DNA of 64,000 nt from Agromyces bracchium (GTDB lineage: Bacteria > Actinomycetota > Actinomycetes > Actinomycetales > Microbacteriaceae). The DNA lies in the NCBI RefSeq assembly GCF_009709675.1, contig NZ_WMLB01000006.1, forward strand, positions 248,001 through 312,000. The letters are read 5' to 3'. Each line of letters begins with the position of its first letter. Position 1 is the stretch's first letter. The notes beneath the pieces are model-generated. The model made no database searches. It was not told the origin of the DNA and saw only the letters and a list, made by a program, of their open reading frames with translations. Positions 33,746-42,457 of this stretch are shown one piece after another. A program made the translations under genes and the position numbers.

Positions 33746-34945
33746 ATGCAGAACGTGCGGTGGTGGGATGCCGCGGCGGTCGCGGTCGCGGTCGTGATCG
33801 CCGCGATCTCCCTGCTCGACCCGCCGTTCGGCGCCGACGACGTCGGCGTGTGGGCCGTCGCGGGGGCGTTCCTCATCGTCCACCTGATCTGGGGGCGCCG
33901 GTGCGTGCCGGTCGCGACGACCCGCACGCACCTGGCGGTCTCGATCGCCTACGCCGTGATCCTCGCGGTGGGCACCGCGATCGAGCCGTCGTTCGCGATC
34001 CTGCAGGCGTTCCTGTACCCGTTCGTGTGGTCGACGTCGCCGAACACGCGCAGCGCGATCATCGCGAACCTCGCCATCGCGGTCGCGATCGTCGTCGGCT
34101 ACGCGGTGCGGGAGTGGCCCGCCGGCCTCGTGGTCGGAGGAGCGGTGGCCGCGCTGTCGGTCGGCTTCAGCATCGCCCTCGGCCTCTGGATCACGCGGAT
34201 CGCGCAGTTCGGCGAGGAACGGGCGCGCCTCCTCGCCGAGCTGCAGGCCGCGCAGGGACAGCTCGCCGCGATGCACCGCGACGCCGGCATCGCCGACGAG
34301 CGGGCGCGGCTCGCCCGCGAGATCCACGACACCATCGCGCAGAGCCTCACGGGCCTCGTCATGGTCGCCCAGCGCACCGAGCGACGGCTCGCGGGCGTCG
34401 AGGGCGCGGACGCGGCATCCGCTCGCCGTGACGTCGAACTCATGGAGCAGATGGCCCGCGAGGCGCTCACCGAGGCGCGCGGGCTCGTCGCGTCGCTCGC
34501 CCCGGTCGATCCCGAGGCGGGGCTCGGCGAGGCGCTGCGCCGGCTCGCGAACTCGTTCGAGCGCGAGACCGGTGTGCGGGTGACGGTGACGACGGATGCC
34601 TCGGGGCTCGACCGCGAGCTCGAGGTCGTGCTGCTCCGCAGCGCGCAGGAGGCGCTCGCGAACGTGCGCAAGCACGCGAACGCGAGCGCGGCCGAGATCG
34701 TCGTCACGACCGCCGGGACGCCGCCCGAGGTCGTGCTCGCGGTGCGCGACGACGGCGTCGGACCCGGCGACGCGGCGCCCGGGGAGAGCGGGTTCGGCCT
34801 CGCCGGGATGCGCGACCGCGTCGCGCTCGTCGGGGGCCGGCTCGAGTTCGGTCCCGGTCGTGACGGCGGCACGGTGCTGCGCGTGGTCGTGCCGGGCATG
34901 CGGGATGCCGTGCGACGCGACGAGCCGACGGGAGCGGGGGCATGA
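33746..34945 (+). CDS. Sensor histidine kinase (HisKA_3 class)
   Basis: A 399-residue kinase. Five to six membrane spans fill residues 10-150, with only short loops outside, so it probably senses within the membrane. The dimerisation/phosphoacceptor helix is RLAREIHDTIAQSLTGLV with His194. The ATPase domain shows SAQEALANVRKHANAS (N box), VRDDGVGPG and GFGLAGMRDRVALVGG. It lies 39 bp after the exporter permease and overlaps its response regulator as ATGA. Confidence 0.93.
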   Translation: MQNVRWWDAAAVAVAVVIAAISLLDPPFGADDVGVWAVAGAFLIVHLIWGRRCVPVATTRTHLAVSIAYAVILAVGTAIEPSFAILQAFLYPFVWSTSPNTRSAIIANLAIAVAIVVGYAVREWPAGLVVGGAVAALSVGFSIALGLWITRIAQFGEERARLLAELQAAQGQLAAMHRDAGIADERARLAREIHDTIAQSLTGLVMVAQRTERRLAGVEGADAASARRDVELMEQMAREALTEARGLVASLAPVDPEAGLGEALRRLANSFERETGVRVTVTTDASGLDRELEVVLLRSAQEALANVRKHANASAAEIVVTTAGTPPEVVLAVRDDGVGPGDAAPGESGFGLAGMRDRVALVGGRLEFGPGRDGGTVLRVVVPGMRDAVRRDEPTGAGA

Positions 34946-35607
34946 GCGGCCGCACCGGCGAACCGATCCGCGTCGTCGTCGCCGACGACCACCCGATCGT
35001 CCGGGCGGGCATCGTCGGACTCCTCGAGTCCGAGCCCGGGATCGACGTGGTCGGCGAGGCCGTCGACGGCGCCGAGGCGGTCGCCCTCGCAGTCGAGCTG
35101 CGGCCCGACCTCGTGCTGATGGACCTCCGGATGCCCGTGCTCGACGGCGCCGCCGCGACCGAGCGGATCCTGGCATCCGCTGCCGGCGCCGCCGGCACCC
35201 GCGTGCTCGTGCTGACGACCTACGAGACCGACGACCACATCCTCGCCGCGATCGAGGCGGGCGCGAGCGGGTACCTGTTGAAGGCCGCGCCGCAGGAGGA
35301 GATCCTCGCCGGCATCCGCTCGGTCGCCGCCGGCGAGACCGTGCTCGCTCCGTCGATCGCGGCGAAGCTCGTCGCGCGCGTGCGCTCGGGGGCTGCGGCC
35401 GCCGCCGTGCCCGCGCCGACGCTCTCGCCGCGCGAGCTCGAGGTGCTCCGGCTCGTCGCCGACGGCCGCTCCAACCCCGAGATCGGGCGGATGCTGCACA
35501 TCGGCGAAGCGACCGTGAAGACGCACCTCATCCACGTGTTCGAGAAGCTCGAGGTCGGCGACCGCACGCGCGCGGTGACGCGGGCGATGGAGCTCGGGCT
35601 GATCTGA
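34942..35607 (+). CDS. NarL/LuxR-type response regulator
   Basis: A 221-residue regulator. The receiver domain has acidic pocket ADDH, phosphoacceptor Asp61 in LMDLRMPV, the conserved Thr in VLTTYETD and Lys in LLKAAPQEE. The C-terminal LuxR domain is LSPRELEVLRLVADGRSNPEIGRMLHIGEATVKTHLIHVFEKL. It is the partner of the kinase upstream. Likely targets are the adjacent exporter genes, as in LiaSR/DrrAB-type neighbourhoods (inference). Confidence 0.95.
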   Translation: MSGRTGEPIRVVVADDHPIVRAGIVGLLESEPGIDVVGEAVDGAEAVALAVELRPDLVLMDLRMPVLDGAAATERILASAAGAAGTRVLVLTTYETDDHILAAIEAGASGYLLKAAPQEEILAGIRSVAAGETVLAPSIAAKLVARVRSGAAAAAVPAPTLSPRELEVLRLVADGRSNPEIGRMLHIGEATVKTHLIHVFEKLEVGDRTRAVTRAMELGLI

Positions 35608-35664
35608 GCCGAACGGCCGCCGCGGTGCGCACGCCGAGACGGTCGACGCCCGTACGCTGAGCCG

Positions 35665-36744
35665 GTGGGAACGGGACGGGCGGCACCGCGCACGCGGCGC
35701 GTCGGGCGAGTTCGGCGTGCACCGCGCGAGCGGGTCGTCGCCGCGCCGGGGCGCGATCGCGCGCTTCCCGCGTCGACCGACGGCGAGGGCGTGTTCGTCG
35801 TCCTGAACCGCTCGGCCGGCACGAGCGTCGTCCGCTCCGACCCCGCGAACGTGCTGCGGGAGCGCCTCCCGCAGGCCGAACTGCATTTCCTCGAGCCGGG
35901 CGAGGACCCGGCGGCCGTCGTCGCCGACGCGCTCGCGCGGCCGGCTGCGCCCCGCATCGTCGGCGTCTGCGGCGGCGACGGGTCGGTGGCCGCGGTCGCG
36001 CACGTGGCCCGCAGAGCGGGCGTGCCGCTCCTCGTCGTGCCGGGCGGCACGTTCAACCACTTCGCGCGCACGGCGGGCGTGGCGTCGGCCGACGATGCCG
36101 TCGACGCCCTCCAGGCGGGCGAGGGCGTGCGGGCGGATGTCGCCGAGCTCGTGTTCGGCGAGACCGAACCGATCACGGTCATGAACGCTGCGTCGGTCGG
36201 CGTCTACCCCGACGTCATCGCGCTGCGCGAGCAGCTGCGGCCTCGGCTCGGGAAGTGGCTCGCCGGCATCATCGCCGCGGAGCGTGTGCTGCGCCGCACC
36301 GACCCGGTCGCGGTCGTGATCGAAGGGCGACGTGCCGAGGTCTGGGCGCTCTTCGTCGGCGTCGGGCGCAACGACCGCGGCATCCACGCGCCGCTGCAGC
36401 GGCGCGAGCTCGACGACGGCGTGCTCGACGTGCGCGTGCTGCACCGCGGCTCGCGGACGGGCGCGATCGCGGCCCTCGCGTTCGGCCAGCGGACGGCCGC
36501 CGTGCTCCGTCGGCTCCGGCTCGTGCCCGAACGCGTCGAGGCGTTCCGGACCACCGATCTCACGGTCGACGTGCGGCCTCGGAACGGACAACCGCCCGGG
36601 TTCGTGCACGACGGCGAGATCGCGCTCGAGGCGCCGGCCGCGGCATCCGCCGACCTGTCGGCACCCGGCTATCGCACGCGCATCCGCGTGGTTCCGGGCG
36701 CGGTCGACGTCTACCGGCCGGCGACGCACCCGCCCGCACGCTGA
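35665..36744 (+). CDS. Diacylglycerol/lipid kinase family protein
   Basis: A 359-residue protein with the DAGK catalytic fold. GVCGGDGSVAAVAHVA is the ATP-binding GGDGS loop and VVPGGTFNHFART the second conserved motif. The C-terminal half shows VGVGRNDRG and QPPGFVHDGEIAL (the usual DGE near the end). Members phosphorylate diacylglycerol, sphingoid bases or related lipids. The first 40 residues are Arg-rich and unconserved, so the true start may be downstream of GTG 35665. Confidence 0.85.
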   Translation: MGTGRAAPRTRRVGRVRRAPRERVVAAPGRDRALPASTDGEGVFVVLNRSAGTSVVRSDPANVLRERLPQAELHFLEPGEDPAAVVADALARPAAPRIVGVCGGDGSVAAVAHVARRAGVPLLVVPGGTFNHFARTAGVASADDAVDALQAGEGVRADVAELVFGETEPITVMNAASVGVYPDVIALREQLRPRLGKWLAGIIAAERVLRRTDPVAVVIEGRRAEVWALFVGVGRNDRGIHAPLQRRELDDGVLDVRVLHRGSRTGAIAALAFGQRTAAVLRRLRLVPERVEAFRTTDLTVDVRPRNGQPPGFVHDGEIALEAPAAASADLSAPGYRTRIRVVPGAVDVYRPATHPPAR

Positions 36745-36746
36745 GG

Positions 36747-37136
36747 TCAGCCGAGGTCGACGACCGCGACGCCCACCTCCACCGCCGCGCGGGCGAGCCG
36801 GGCGTCCAAAGTCGCGAGCGGATGCCGCGTCGTCATGGCGGCGTCGAGCACGCAGCAGTCCGGCAGCTTCAGCCCGGTCTCGACGCGCAGTCGCGCGAGC
36901 CGGAACGCCCCACCTTCGCCGGGTGACCACTCCGCGATGCCGAGCGAACCGAGGTGCTGCTCGGCGACGGCGCCCCGCCCGACGCGGATCGGTCCGAGGA
37001 GGACCTCGGTCAGCGTCATGGCATGCAGGAGGAACCCCTCGTCGGGGTGGTCCCGGAAGAACTGCGTGGCGGCGGCGTGGTGCGCGTCGTGCGAAGCGAG
37101 GTGCGCGATGACCACGCTCGCGTCGAGCACGATCAC
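36747..37136 (-). CDS. PIN-domain ribonuclease toxin (VapC-like)
   Basis: A 129-residue PIN protein. Four acidic residues for Mg2+ are visible: Asp5 in VLDASVVI, Glu in MTLTEVLLGP, Asp in LPDCCVLDAAM and Asp in LATLDARLA. The start is GTG 37136, which overlaps the antitoxin stop as GTGA. It is convergent with the lipid kinase, two bases apart. It would cut RNA when released from the antitoxin. Confidence 0.88.
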   Translation of the reverse strand: MIVLDASVVIAHLASHDAHHAAATQFFRDHPDEGFLLHAMTLTEVLLGPIRVGRGAVAEQHLGSLGIAEWSPGEGGAFRLARLRVETGLKLPDCCVLDAAMTTRHPLATLDARLARAAVEVGVAVVDLG

Positions 37137-37396
37137 TCGGGCCACTCCGCACGCAGGTTCTCGAGGTAGCCCGGTTCGTACGCGACGTCGAGGGCGCCTT
37201 CGGTGAGATCGACGGTCGCTCGCCACTCGCCCGCTCGGTCGCGCTCCTCCTCTTCGAGCGTCGCCGCGGCGCGCTCGAAGATGTGCGAGACCAACTCGGC
37301 CCGACCGGCACCGGGCCACGCCCTCGCAGCGGCGCGCAGCGCGCGTTCGACTTCCGGGGTCTCGGTGACCTGGAATCGCGGACGGAGGGTGGGCAT
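37133..37396 (-). CDS. Antitoxin partner of the PIN toxin
   Basis: An 87-residue protein preceding the PIN gene in a two-gene operon. The N-terminal part (PRFQVTETPEVERALRAAARAWPGAGRAELVSHIFERAAATLEEE) reads like a ribbon-helix-helix-type DNA-binding domain. The acidic, aromatic tail (DVAYEPGYLENLRAEWPE) would wrap the toxin. The family name is uncertain. A promoter lies right at the ATG, so the transcript may be leaderless. Confidence 0.8.
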   Translation of the reverse strand: MPTLRPRFQVTETPEVERALRAAARAWPGAGRAELVSHIFERAAATLEEEERDRAGEWRATVDLTEGALDVAYEPGYLENLRAEWPE

Positions 37397-37402
37397 GGCG
37401 CG

Positions 37403-37429
37403 AGTGTACCACCGCGAGAATCGGTGCAA
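37403..37429 (-). promoter_or_regulatory. Promoter of the antitoxin-toxin operon
   Basis: On the minus strand TTGCAC, a 15-base spacer, then TACACT. The expected start site falls on or next to the antitoxin ATG at 37396, with no room for a ribosome binding site. Confidence 0.55.
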
Positions 37430-37488
37430 CACTTCCGGCCTCGAGACGACGCATCGACGCCGCGGGCCGCGGCATCCGTCACCGGACC

Positions 37489-38682
37489 CTAGAGCTCGAC
37501 GCCCACCAGCACGGGCTCGGGGTGCAGCACGATCCCGAACTCGGCCTGCACTCGGCCCTGCACGAACCGCGCGAGCTGGGCGAGCTCCTCGGCGCTCGCG
37601 CCGCCCCGGTTCGTGAGGGCGAGCGTGTGCTTCGACGAGATCGCCGCGCGCGAGCCCGGCAGGGCGAAACCGCGACGGATGCCGCTCTGCTCGATCAGCC
37701 ACGCGGCCGAGAGCTTCACGAGCGGCTCGGACGGATCGGCGTGGGCGTGCGCCTCGGCCGCCTCGACCTCGGCCTGGTGGGCGAGGAACGCGTCGAGCGG
37801 CGACTGCGCCTCGAGTTCGGCGAGCGGCACGACCTCGTCGGGCTCCTCGGGCTCGACGTACCAGCGCGGGGCGTCGCCGGGCAGCGTCCGCGCGACGTGC
37901 TCCGAGACGATCGGGTTGGTGAAGAACGAGCCGGCGCTCACCGAGTCGGGGTCGTCGGGGTCGAGCACCATGCCCTTGCCCGAGCGGAGCGCGAGCACCG
38001 CCTCGCGCACGTCGGCGATCGGCACGCGGTCGCCGAGTTGCACGCCGAGCGCGCCCGCGAGCTGCGCGTATGCGACGGGCGTGCCGAGCGCTTGGCCGAG
38101 CACCTCGCGCTCGGCGGTCGTGTCGTGCAGGGCGACCTCGATCGAGACGACGACGCCCGCGAGGCCCTCCTTCAGCACCGACGTACGGTAGCCGAGCTCG
38201 AGTTCGTCGGCCGACATGCGGCGCGGCCGATCCGCGCCCTCGTCGAGGACCTCGATCGCGACGAGGGCATCCGAGAGCTCCTGGCCGTAGGCGCCGATGT
38301 TCTGCACCGGCGCCGCGCCCACCGAGCCGGGGATGCCGCTCAGCGCCTCGAGCCCCGAGAACCCGCGCTCGACCGTGAAGGCCACGAGCTCGTCCCAGAC
38401 CTCGCCGGCCTGCACGCGCAGGTGCACGCTGCCGGGCTGCACGCCGGGCAGCACCTCGATGCCCTTCGTCGCGATCCGGATCACGGTGCCGTGGAAGCCC
38501 TCGTCGCCGACGAGCAGGTTCGACCCGCCGCCGAGGACCATCCACCGCCCGCCCGACGCGTCGGCCTCGCGCACGAGGTCGACCAGCTCACGCTGGAGCG
38601 TCGCGGTGAGGAGTCGATCGATCGGGCCGCCGACGCGCAGCGTCGTGAGGTCGGCGAACGGGACGTCGTGCTGCTCGCTCAT
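37489..38682 (-). CDS. murB: UDP-N-acetylenolpyruvoylglucosamine reductase
   Basis: A 397-residue MurB, which reduces UDP-GlcNAc-enolpyruvate with NADPH and FAD in peptidoglycan synthesis. FAD-binding segments: TTLRVGGPIDRLL, LGGGSNLLVGDEGF, LSGIPGSVGAAPVQNIGAYG and YRTSVLKEGL. The catalytic Ser is in SAGSFFTNP. A low-conservation insert of about 45 acidic residues (VEPEEPDEVVPL to AHAHADPSEP) precedes the last domain. It begins one base before the end of the MaoC gene, with which it is probably co-transcribed. Confidence 0.95.
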   Translation of the reverse strand: MSEQHDVPFADLTTLRVGGPIDRLLTATLQRELVDLVREADASGGRWMVLGGGSNLLVGDEGFHGTVIRIATKGIEVLPGVQPGSVHLRVQAGEVWDELVAFTVERGFSGLEALSGIPGSVGAAPVQNIGAYGQELSDALVAIEVLDEGADRPRRMSADELELGYRTSVLKEGLAGVVVSIEVALHDTTAEREVLGQALGTPVAYAQLAGALGVQLGDRVPIADVREAVLALRSGKGMVLDPDDPDSVSAGSFFTNPIVSEHVARTLPGDAPRWYVEPEEPDEVVPLAELEAQSPLDAFLAHQAEVEAAEAHAHADPSEPLVKLSAAWLIEQSGIRRGFALPGSRAAISSKHTLALTNRGGASAEELAQLARFVQGRVQAEFGIVLHPEPVLVGVEL

Positions 38683-38683
38683 G

Positions 38684-39130
38684 TCAGGCGAGCACCACGC
38701 GCACCTGCGCCTTGCCGAGCACGGTCGCCCCCTCGAAGCTCACGGTGAGGTCGACGCGCACGGCGCGCGCCTCGGCGTCGAGCTGGCCGACCTTGGCCGT
38801 GACCGAGACATCCGCCCCCGCCTCGGGGTCGACGACGACCGGCCGGGTGAAGCGCACCTGGTAGTCGGCGACACGCGCGGGGTCGCCCGCCCAGTCGACG
38901 ACGGGCTGCACGGCGAGGCCCATCGTGAGCATGCCGTGCGCGAGCACGCCCGGCAGGCCCACCGACGCGGCGACGTCGTCGCGGTAGTGGATCGGGTTGA
39001 AGTCGCCCGAGGCGCCTGCGTAGCGGACGAGCGAGTCGCGGGTCAGGTGGAATGCGCGCTCGGCGACGATGTCGCCGACGGCGAGCGCGTCGAAGTCGGG
39101 GGCCGCGGGGGCGGCGGCGGTCTCGGGCAT
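38684..39130 (-). CDS. MaoC-like hydratase, HadB-type
   Basis: A 148-residue hot-dog protein. Hydratase motif with Asp and His: YAGASGDFNPIHYRDDVAASVGLPGVLAHGMLTMG. Together with the protein encoded just upstream it resembles the two halves of (3R)-hydroxyacyl-ACP dehydratase (HadA/HadB) found beside murB in many Actinobacteria. One-base overlap (TGATG) with that gene. It would dehydrate 3-hydroxyacyl chains in fatty-acid elongation. Confidence 0.88.
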   Translation of the reverse strand: MPETAAAPAAPDFDALAVGDIVAERAFHLTRDSLVRYAGASGDFNPIHYRDDVAASVGLPGVLAHGMLTMGLAVQPVVDWAGDPARVADYQVRFTRPVVVDPEAGADVSVTAKVGQLDAEARAVRVDLTVSFEGATVLGKAQVRVVLA

Positions 39131-39576
39131 CAGTCGTCTCCTCGCACGACGAGGGTGGAGATCGCGGTGACGACGTGCGCGCCCTCCGCGTCGGTGATCA
39201 CGGACTCGGCCGTGACCATCGAGTGGGCGCCGAGCGTCTTGACACTCGAGACGGTCAGCGTCGCGGTGAGCTCGTCCCCTGCGACGATGGGCCGGGTCGA
39301 TGTGAACCGCTGGTCGCCGTGGACCACGCGCGAGAAGTCGATGCCCGCGTCGGGCTCGGCGAGCAGCTGCGCGAGGGTGTGCTCCTGCACGACGACGGCG
39401 AACGTCGGCGGCGCGACGATGTCGGCGTGGCCGGCCGCGCGCGCGGCGTCGACGTCGAGGTTGATCGGGTTGGTCGCGAACACGGCGCGCGCGAACTCGC
39501 GCACCTTCTCACGGCCGACGAGGTACGGCGCGGTCGGCGCGAACTCGCGCCCCTGCAGCTCGGGGTTCACTGGCAC
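39130..39576 (-). CDS. MaoC N-terminal dehydratase partner, HadA-type (UPF0336)
   Basis: A 148-residue hot-dog protein of the FAS1/UPF0336 type: NPELQGREFAPTAPYLVGREKVREFARAVFATNP and PPTFAVVVQEHTLAQLL. It lacks the catalytic Asp-His pair and is expected to form a heterodimer with the HadB-like protein encoded next. It is the first gene of the hadA-hadB-murB unit. Confidence 0.88.
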   Translation of the reverse strand: MPVNPELQGREFAPTAPYLVGREKVREFARAVFATNPINLDVDAARAAGHADIVAPPTFAVVVQEHTLAQLLAEPDAGIDFSRVVHGDQRFTSTRPIVAGDELTATLTVSSVKTLGAHSMVTAESVITDAEGAHVVTAISTLVVRGDD

Positions 39577-39693
39577 CGTGCCAGTCTACGCAGCGCGCTT
39601 CGCGCGGCTTCGTCGAGGGCGGGCGAGCGGATGCCGCGGGCTCGCGTCGCGCGCCGCCTCAGCGCTTGCCGCGCGCTCGCGCTCCGCACTCCC

Positions 39694-40275
39694 TCAGCGC
39701 TTGCCGCCGCCGAGGAGCCCGCCGAGCAGGTCGCCCAGCCCGCCGAGCCCGCCGAGGCCGCCGGCCGCGCCACCCGAGGCACCGCCGCCGGCCGCACCGC
39801 CCAGCAGCCCGCCGAGCAGGTCGCCGATGCCTCCGCCGCCGCCTGTCGACGCGTCGGAGGACGACCCCTGCTGGCGCTTGGCGAACTGCCCGGCCAGGAA
39901 GCTCAGCACGATCGGCGCGAGGATCGGCAGCAGCTTCTGGATGAGGCCGGGCTCGGCCTTCCCGCCGCCCGATCCGAGCTTCTGCACCACCTGATCGGTG
40001 TTCGCACCGAACACGTTGTGCACGATCTTGTCGCCGTCGTCGGCGTCGACCTCGTCGAGGTTCACGCCGCCCTCGAACAGCTGCGGCGGATGGTGCTGCA
40101 CGGCGCGTTCGAGCGAGGCCGCGCCCGCGGCATCCTGCGCGTTCGCCCCCATGCCGCCGAGGAGCGCCGGCAGCGCCTGGTCGACCGCCGCGCGCGCGGT
40201 GGCCTCGTCGACGCCGAGCCGCGAGGCGAGATCGGCGATCGGGATGTTGGCGATGATGTCGTCGTACGAGGCCAC
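39694..40275 (-). CDS. DUF937 protein with Gly-rich tail
   Basis: A 193-residue protein. Residues 1-130 match DUF937: MASYDDIIANIPIADLASRLGVD, ALPALLGGMGANAQD, VNLDEVDADDGDKIVHNVFG and KLLPILAPIVLSFLAGQF. The last 60 residues are a Gly/Ala/Leu repeat of the form GGLGDLLGGLLGG. Function is unknown. Downstream, at 39657-39672, a partial copy of its 3' end (CTCAGCGCTTGCCG) hints at a small duplication. Confidence 0.85.
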   Translation of the reverse strand: MASYDDIIANIPIADLASRLGVDEATARAAVDQALPALLGGMGANAQDAAGAASLERAVQHHPPQLFEGGVNLDEVDADDGDKIVHNVFGANTDQVVQKLGSGGGKAEPGLIQKLLPILAPIVLSFLAGQFAKRQQGSSSDASTGGGGGIGDLLGGLLGGAAGGGASGGAAGGLGGLGGLGDLLGGLLGGGKR

Positions 40276-40359
40276 GGGCCGTCCTTCCGCCTGTGCGCCC
40301 TCCCCCGGGCGCCCACGCTCACGCTAGCCGCCGCGCGCGGTGCGCGGAACCCCAGCCCG

Positions 40360-40977
40360 TCAGTCCGCCTCGCGGAGCCGCGAGAGCCGCAGCCGCAGCG
40401 AGGCGAGCAGCAGGTCGAGCCCCTCCTCGAACGCCCGGTCGGACCGCGCGGCGCCGCGCTCCGCGCCCGCGAGCAGCCGCCCGAGCGTCGCGGTCGGCCC
40501 CTGCGGCTGCCAGATGTCGTCGGGCGAGGCGAGGTCGAGGCCGAACCCGAGCGCGAACGAGTCGAGGATCGCGACGACGGTGAGCACCTCGTCCTCGGGG
40601 AAGCCCGCGTCGAGGAGCCCCGTCGCGAGGTTGTCGTAGCTCGCGATGACGAGCGGGTCGGTGATCGTCTTGCCGACGATGAGCGGGATCGCGTTGGGGT
40701 GCTCGGCGTACATGCGCCGTTGGGCGCGAAGGGTCGCCGCGACGACCTCGTCCCACGTGCCCTCGGGGAGCTCGGGCAGGTACTGGGCCGCGATGCGGCC
40801 GCGGATGAGCTCGATGATCTCGTCGCGCCCGCGGACGTGGTTGTAGAGCGATGAGGGCGTGACGCCGAGGGTGCGCGCGAGCGCGTTCACGCCGAAGGGC
40901 TGCCCCGAGTCGACGAGCTCGAGTGCGGCGTCGGCGATGCGATCGGCCGACAGCAGCGGGACCTTCGGCCTCGGCAT
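40360..40977 (-). CDS. TetR-family regulator
   Basis: A 205-residue repressor. N-terminal helix-turn-helix: ALELVDSGQPFGVNALARTLGVTPSSLYNHVRGRDEIIELI, then a TetR_C ligand domain. ATG 40977 has GAGGAGG at ideal spacing; a GTG two codons earlier is less likely. It is divergent from the MFS/amidohydrolase operon across a 184-bp region with two inverted repeats, so it probably represses that operon. Confidence 0.9.
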   Translation of the reverse strand: MPRPKVPLLSADRIADAALELVDSGQPFGVNALARTLGVTPSSLYNHVRGRDEIIELIRGRIAAQYLPELPEGTWDEVVAATLRAQRRMYAEHPNAIPLIVGKTITDPLVIASYDNLATGLLDAGFPEDEVLTVVAILDSFALGFGLDLASPDDIWQPQGPTATLGRLLAGAERGAARSDRAFEEGLDLLLASLRLRLSRLREAD

Positions 40978-41013
40978 CTGCACCTCCTCGTCGCGCCCAG
41001 CCTAGGGCGACGT

Positions 41014-41031
41014 CGGAACGGATTCCGAATC
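41014..41031. promoter_or_regulatory. Inverted repeat near the tetR start
   Basis: CGGAA-CGGA-TTCCG, overlapping the perfect 11-base palindrome GATTC-C-GAATC. It lies 37-54 bp upstream of the TetR ATG, where an autoregulatory operator would be expected. Confidence 0.45.
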
Positions 41032-41066
41032 ACCTCTTCCCAACAGGCGGGTCGGCGTGAATAATA

Positions 41067-41083
41067 AACGAACAGCATTCGTT
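41067..41083. promoter_or_regulatory. TetR operator candidate before the MFS operon
   Basis: AACGAA-CAGCA-TTCGTT, a perfect 6-bp inverted repeat in an AT-rich patch (ATAATAAACGAACAGC), about 80 bp before the MFS start and on the divergent side of tetR. Confidence 0.6.
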
Positions 41084-41161
41084 AGAGCGGATGCCGCACC
41101 GGGCGAACCGCGAATCCTCCCCCTTCGCACAACGACGTGCACTCCCCGACAGGAGACTCCC

Positions 41162-42457
41162 GTGACCGACCACACTCCCACCACGCGCGTGCCGCTCCGC
41201 CTTCCGGGCGCCGTCGCGACCTTCGGCATCGGCATCGCCGGCTACCTCGGCGTGAACCTCTCGCCGTACATGATCGCCGCGCTCCAGACCGCACTCGCCA
41301 CCGACGTCCTCACCGCCAGCTGGATCGTCACCGCGACGCTCCTCGCGACCGCGATCACCGGCCTCGTGGTCGCCCGGCTCTGCGCCGGACCCCGACGACT
41401 CGCCGTGGCCCGCATCGGACTCGTGATCGCGGCCGCCGGCTTCGGCGTCGCCGCGTTCGTCCCGGTGCCCGCCGCGGTCGTGGCCGGCCTCATCGCGGGC
41501 GGCATCGGCGCGGGCGGCGCGGTCGCCTCGTCGGGCGCGGCCCTCGCCGCCTTCATCAACCCCGAGCGCGTGGCGGGCGTCAACGGCCTCGCCAACCGCG
41601 CCGTGATCACGGTGATCCTCGCGGTCGTGCCGATGATCGGCCTGGCCCCCGCGAGCGTGTTCGGCGTGCTCTCGCTGTTCTCGCTCGCGATGCTCGCCAC
41701 GACGGCGTGGCTGCCGGCGGCGCCGATCCTCGCACCCGCCGGCGCGGTCCCGACCACCGCGACCGCCGAGCCGGGCGCGCACGGCGCTGCCGCGGCATCC
41801 GTCACCGCGTTCTCGGCGAGCTCGCGACGCGTGACGATCGCCGGCCTCGCGCTGCTCGTCTGCTTCGCCCTGTGGGCCGTGAGCGAGGACTCGCTCTGGG
41901 CCATGGCCGGCGTCATCGGCGCCGAGCAGGCCGCGCTGACCCCCGAGGGCCTCGGCATCGCGCTGAGCGGCGCGACCGCGGGCGGCATCCTCGGCGCCAT
42001 CCTGATCACCGTCGTCGGCGACCGCTTCGGGCGCGCGCTGCCGCTCGCGATCCTGCTCGCCGCAGGCGGCATCCTGAAGATGGTCGAGTCGACCGTGACC
42101 GACCCGACCGCGTTCATCGTCGTGTTCATCGCGTGGAACACCATCTACGCCGTCGCGTTCCTCTACTTCGTGTCGACCGCCGCGGCGCTCGACGCCGACG
42201 GGCGCTGGTCGGGCCCGCTGCTCGCGGTCTACCTGGTGGGCTCGGCGCTCACGCCGGTGATCGGCGCCGCGCTCGTCGAGGCGTTCGGCTTCCAGGGCTT
42301 CGGCATCGTGCTCGGCATCGCGAGCTTCGCGCTCATCACCCCGGTGGTGCTCGTCGCGCGGTTCTCGCGCGAGGCGCAGGCCGCCGAGGCGACGGATGCC
42401 GCGGCCTCGCGCCTCGCTCCGGCCGACGCCGCCGACGCTCGGGAGGTCCGCGCATGA
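41162..42457 (+). CDS. MFS transporter
   Basis: A 431-residue protein with about twelve membrane spans, beginning at GTG 41162 after ACAGGAGAC. Opening: FGIGIAGYLGVNLSPYMIAALQ; a central loop of about 30 Ala/Thr-rich residues separates the two halves. Motif A-like VGDRFGRALPL is in the second half. Its direction of transport is unknown. It overlaps the amidohydrolase gene as ATGA, so the transporter and enzyme probably share a substrate. Confidence 0.85.
   Translation: MTDHTPTTRVPLRLPGAVATFGIGIAGYLGVNLSPYMIAALQTALATDVLTASWIVTATLLATAITGLVVARLCAGPRRLAVARIGLVIAAAGFGVAAFVPVPAAVVAGLIAGGIGAGGAVASSGAALAAFINPERVAGVNGLANRAVITVILAVVPMIGLAPASVFGVLSLFSLAMLATTAWLPAAPILAPAGAVPTTATAEPGAHGAAAASVTAFSASSRRVTIAGLALLVCFALWAVSEDSLWAMAGVIGAEQAALTPEGLGIALSGATAGGILGAILITVVGDRFGRALPLAILLAAGGILKMVESTVTDPTAFIVVFIAWNTIYAVAFLYFVSTAAALDADGRWSGPLLAVYLVGSALTPVIGAALVEAFGFQGFGIVLGIASFALITPVVLVARFSREAQAAEATDAAASRLAPADAADAREVRA

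Noticed and set aside
34099..37482. A very long open frame (over 1100 codons) on the minus strand across the kinase, regulator and lipid-kinase genes
   Set aside because: Its translation is Arg/His/Pro-rich without any family resemblance; it is the antisense shadow of real plus-strand genes in GC-rich DNA. The same applies to long antisense frames at 928-2787, 5422-8292 (upstream part), 41137-44142 and 52093-53550.
39577..39693. A short gene between the HadA-like and DUF937 genes
   Set aside because: The 117 bp hold only a partial duplicate of the DUF937 3' end and GC-rich palindromic sequence, with no start/ribosome-binding-site combination.
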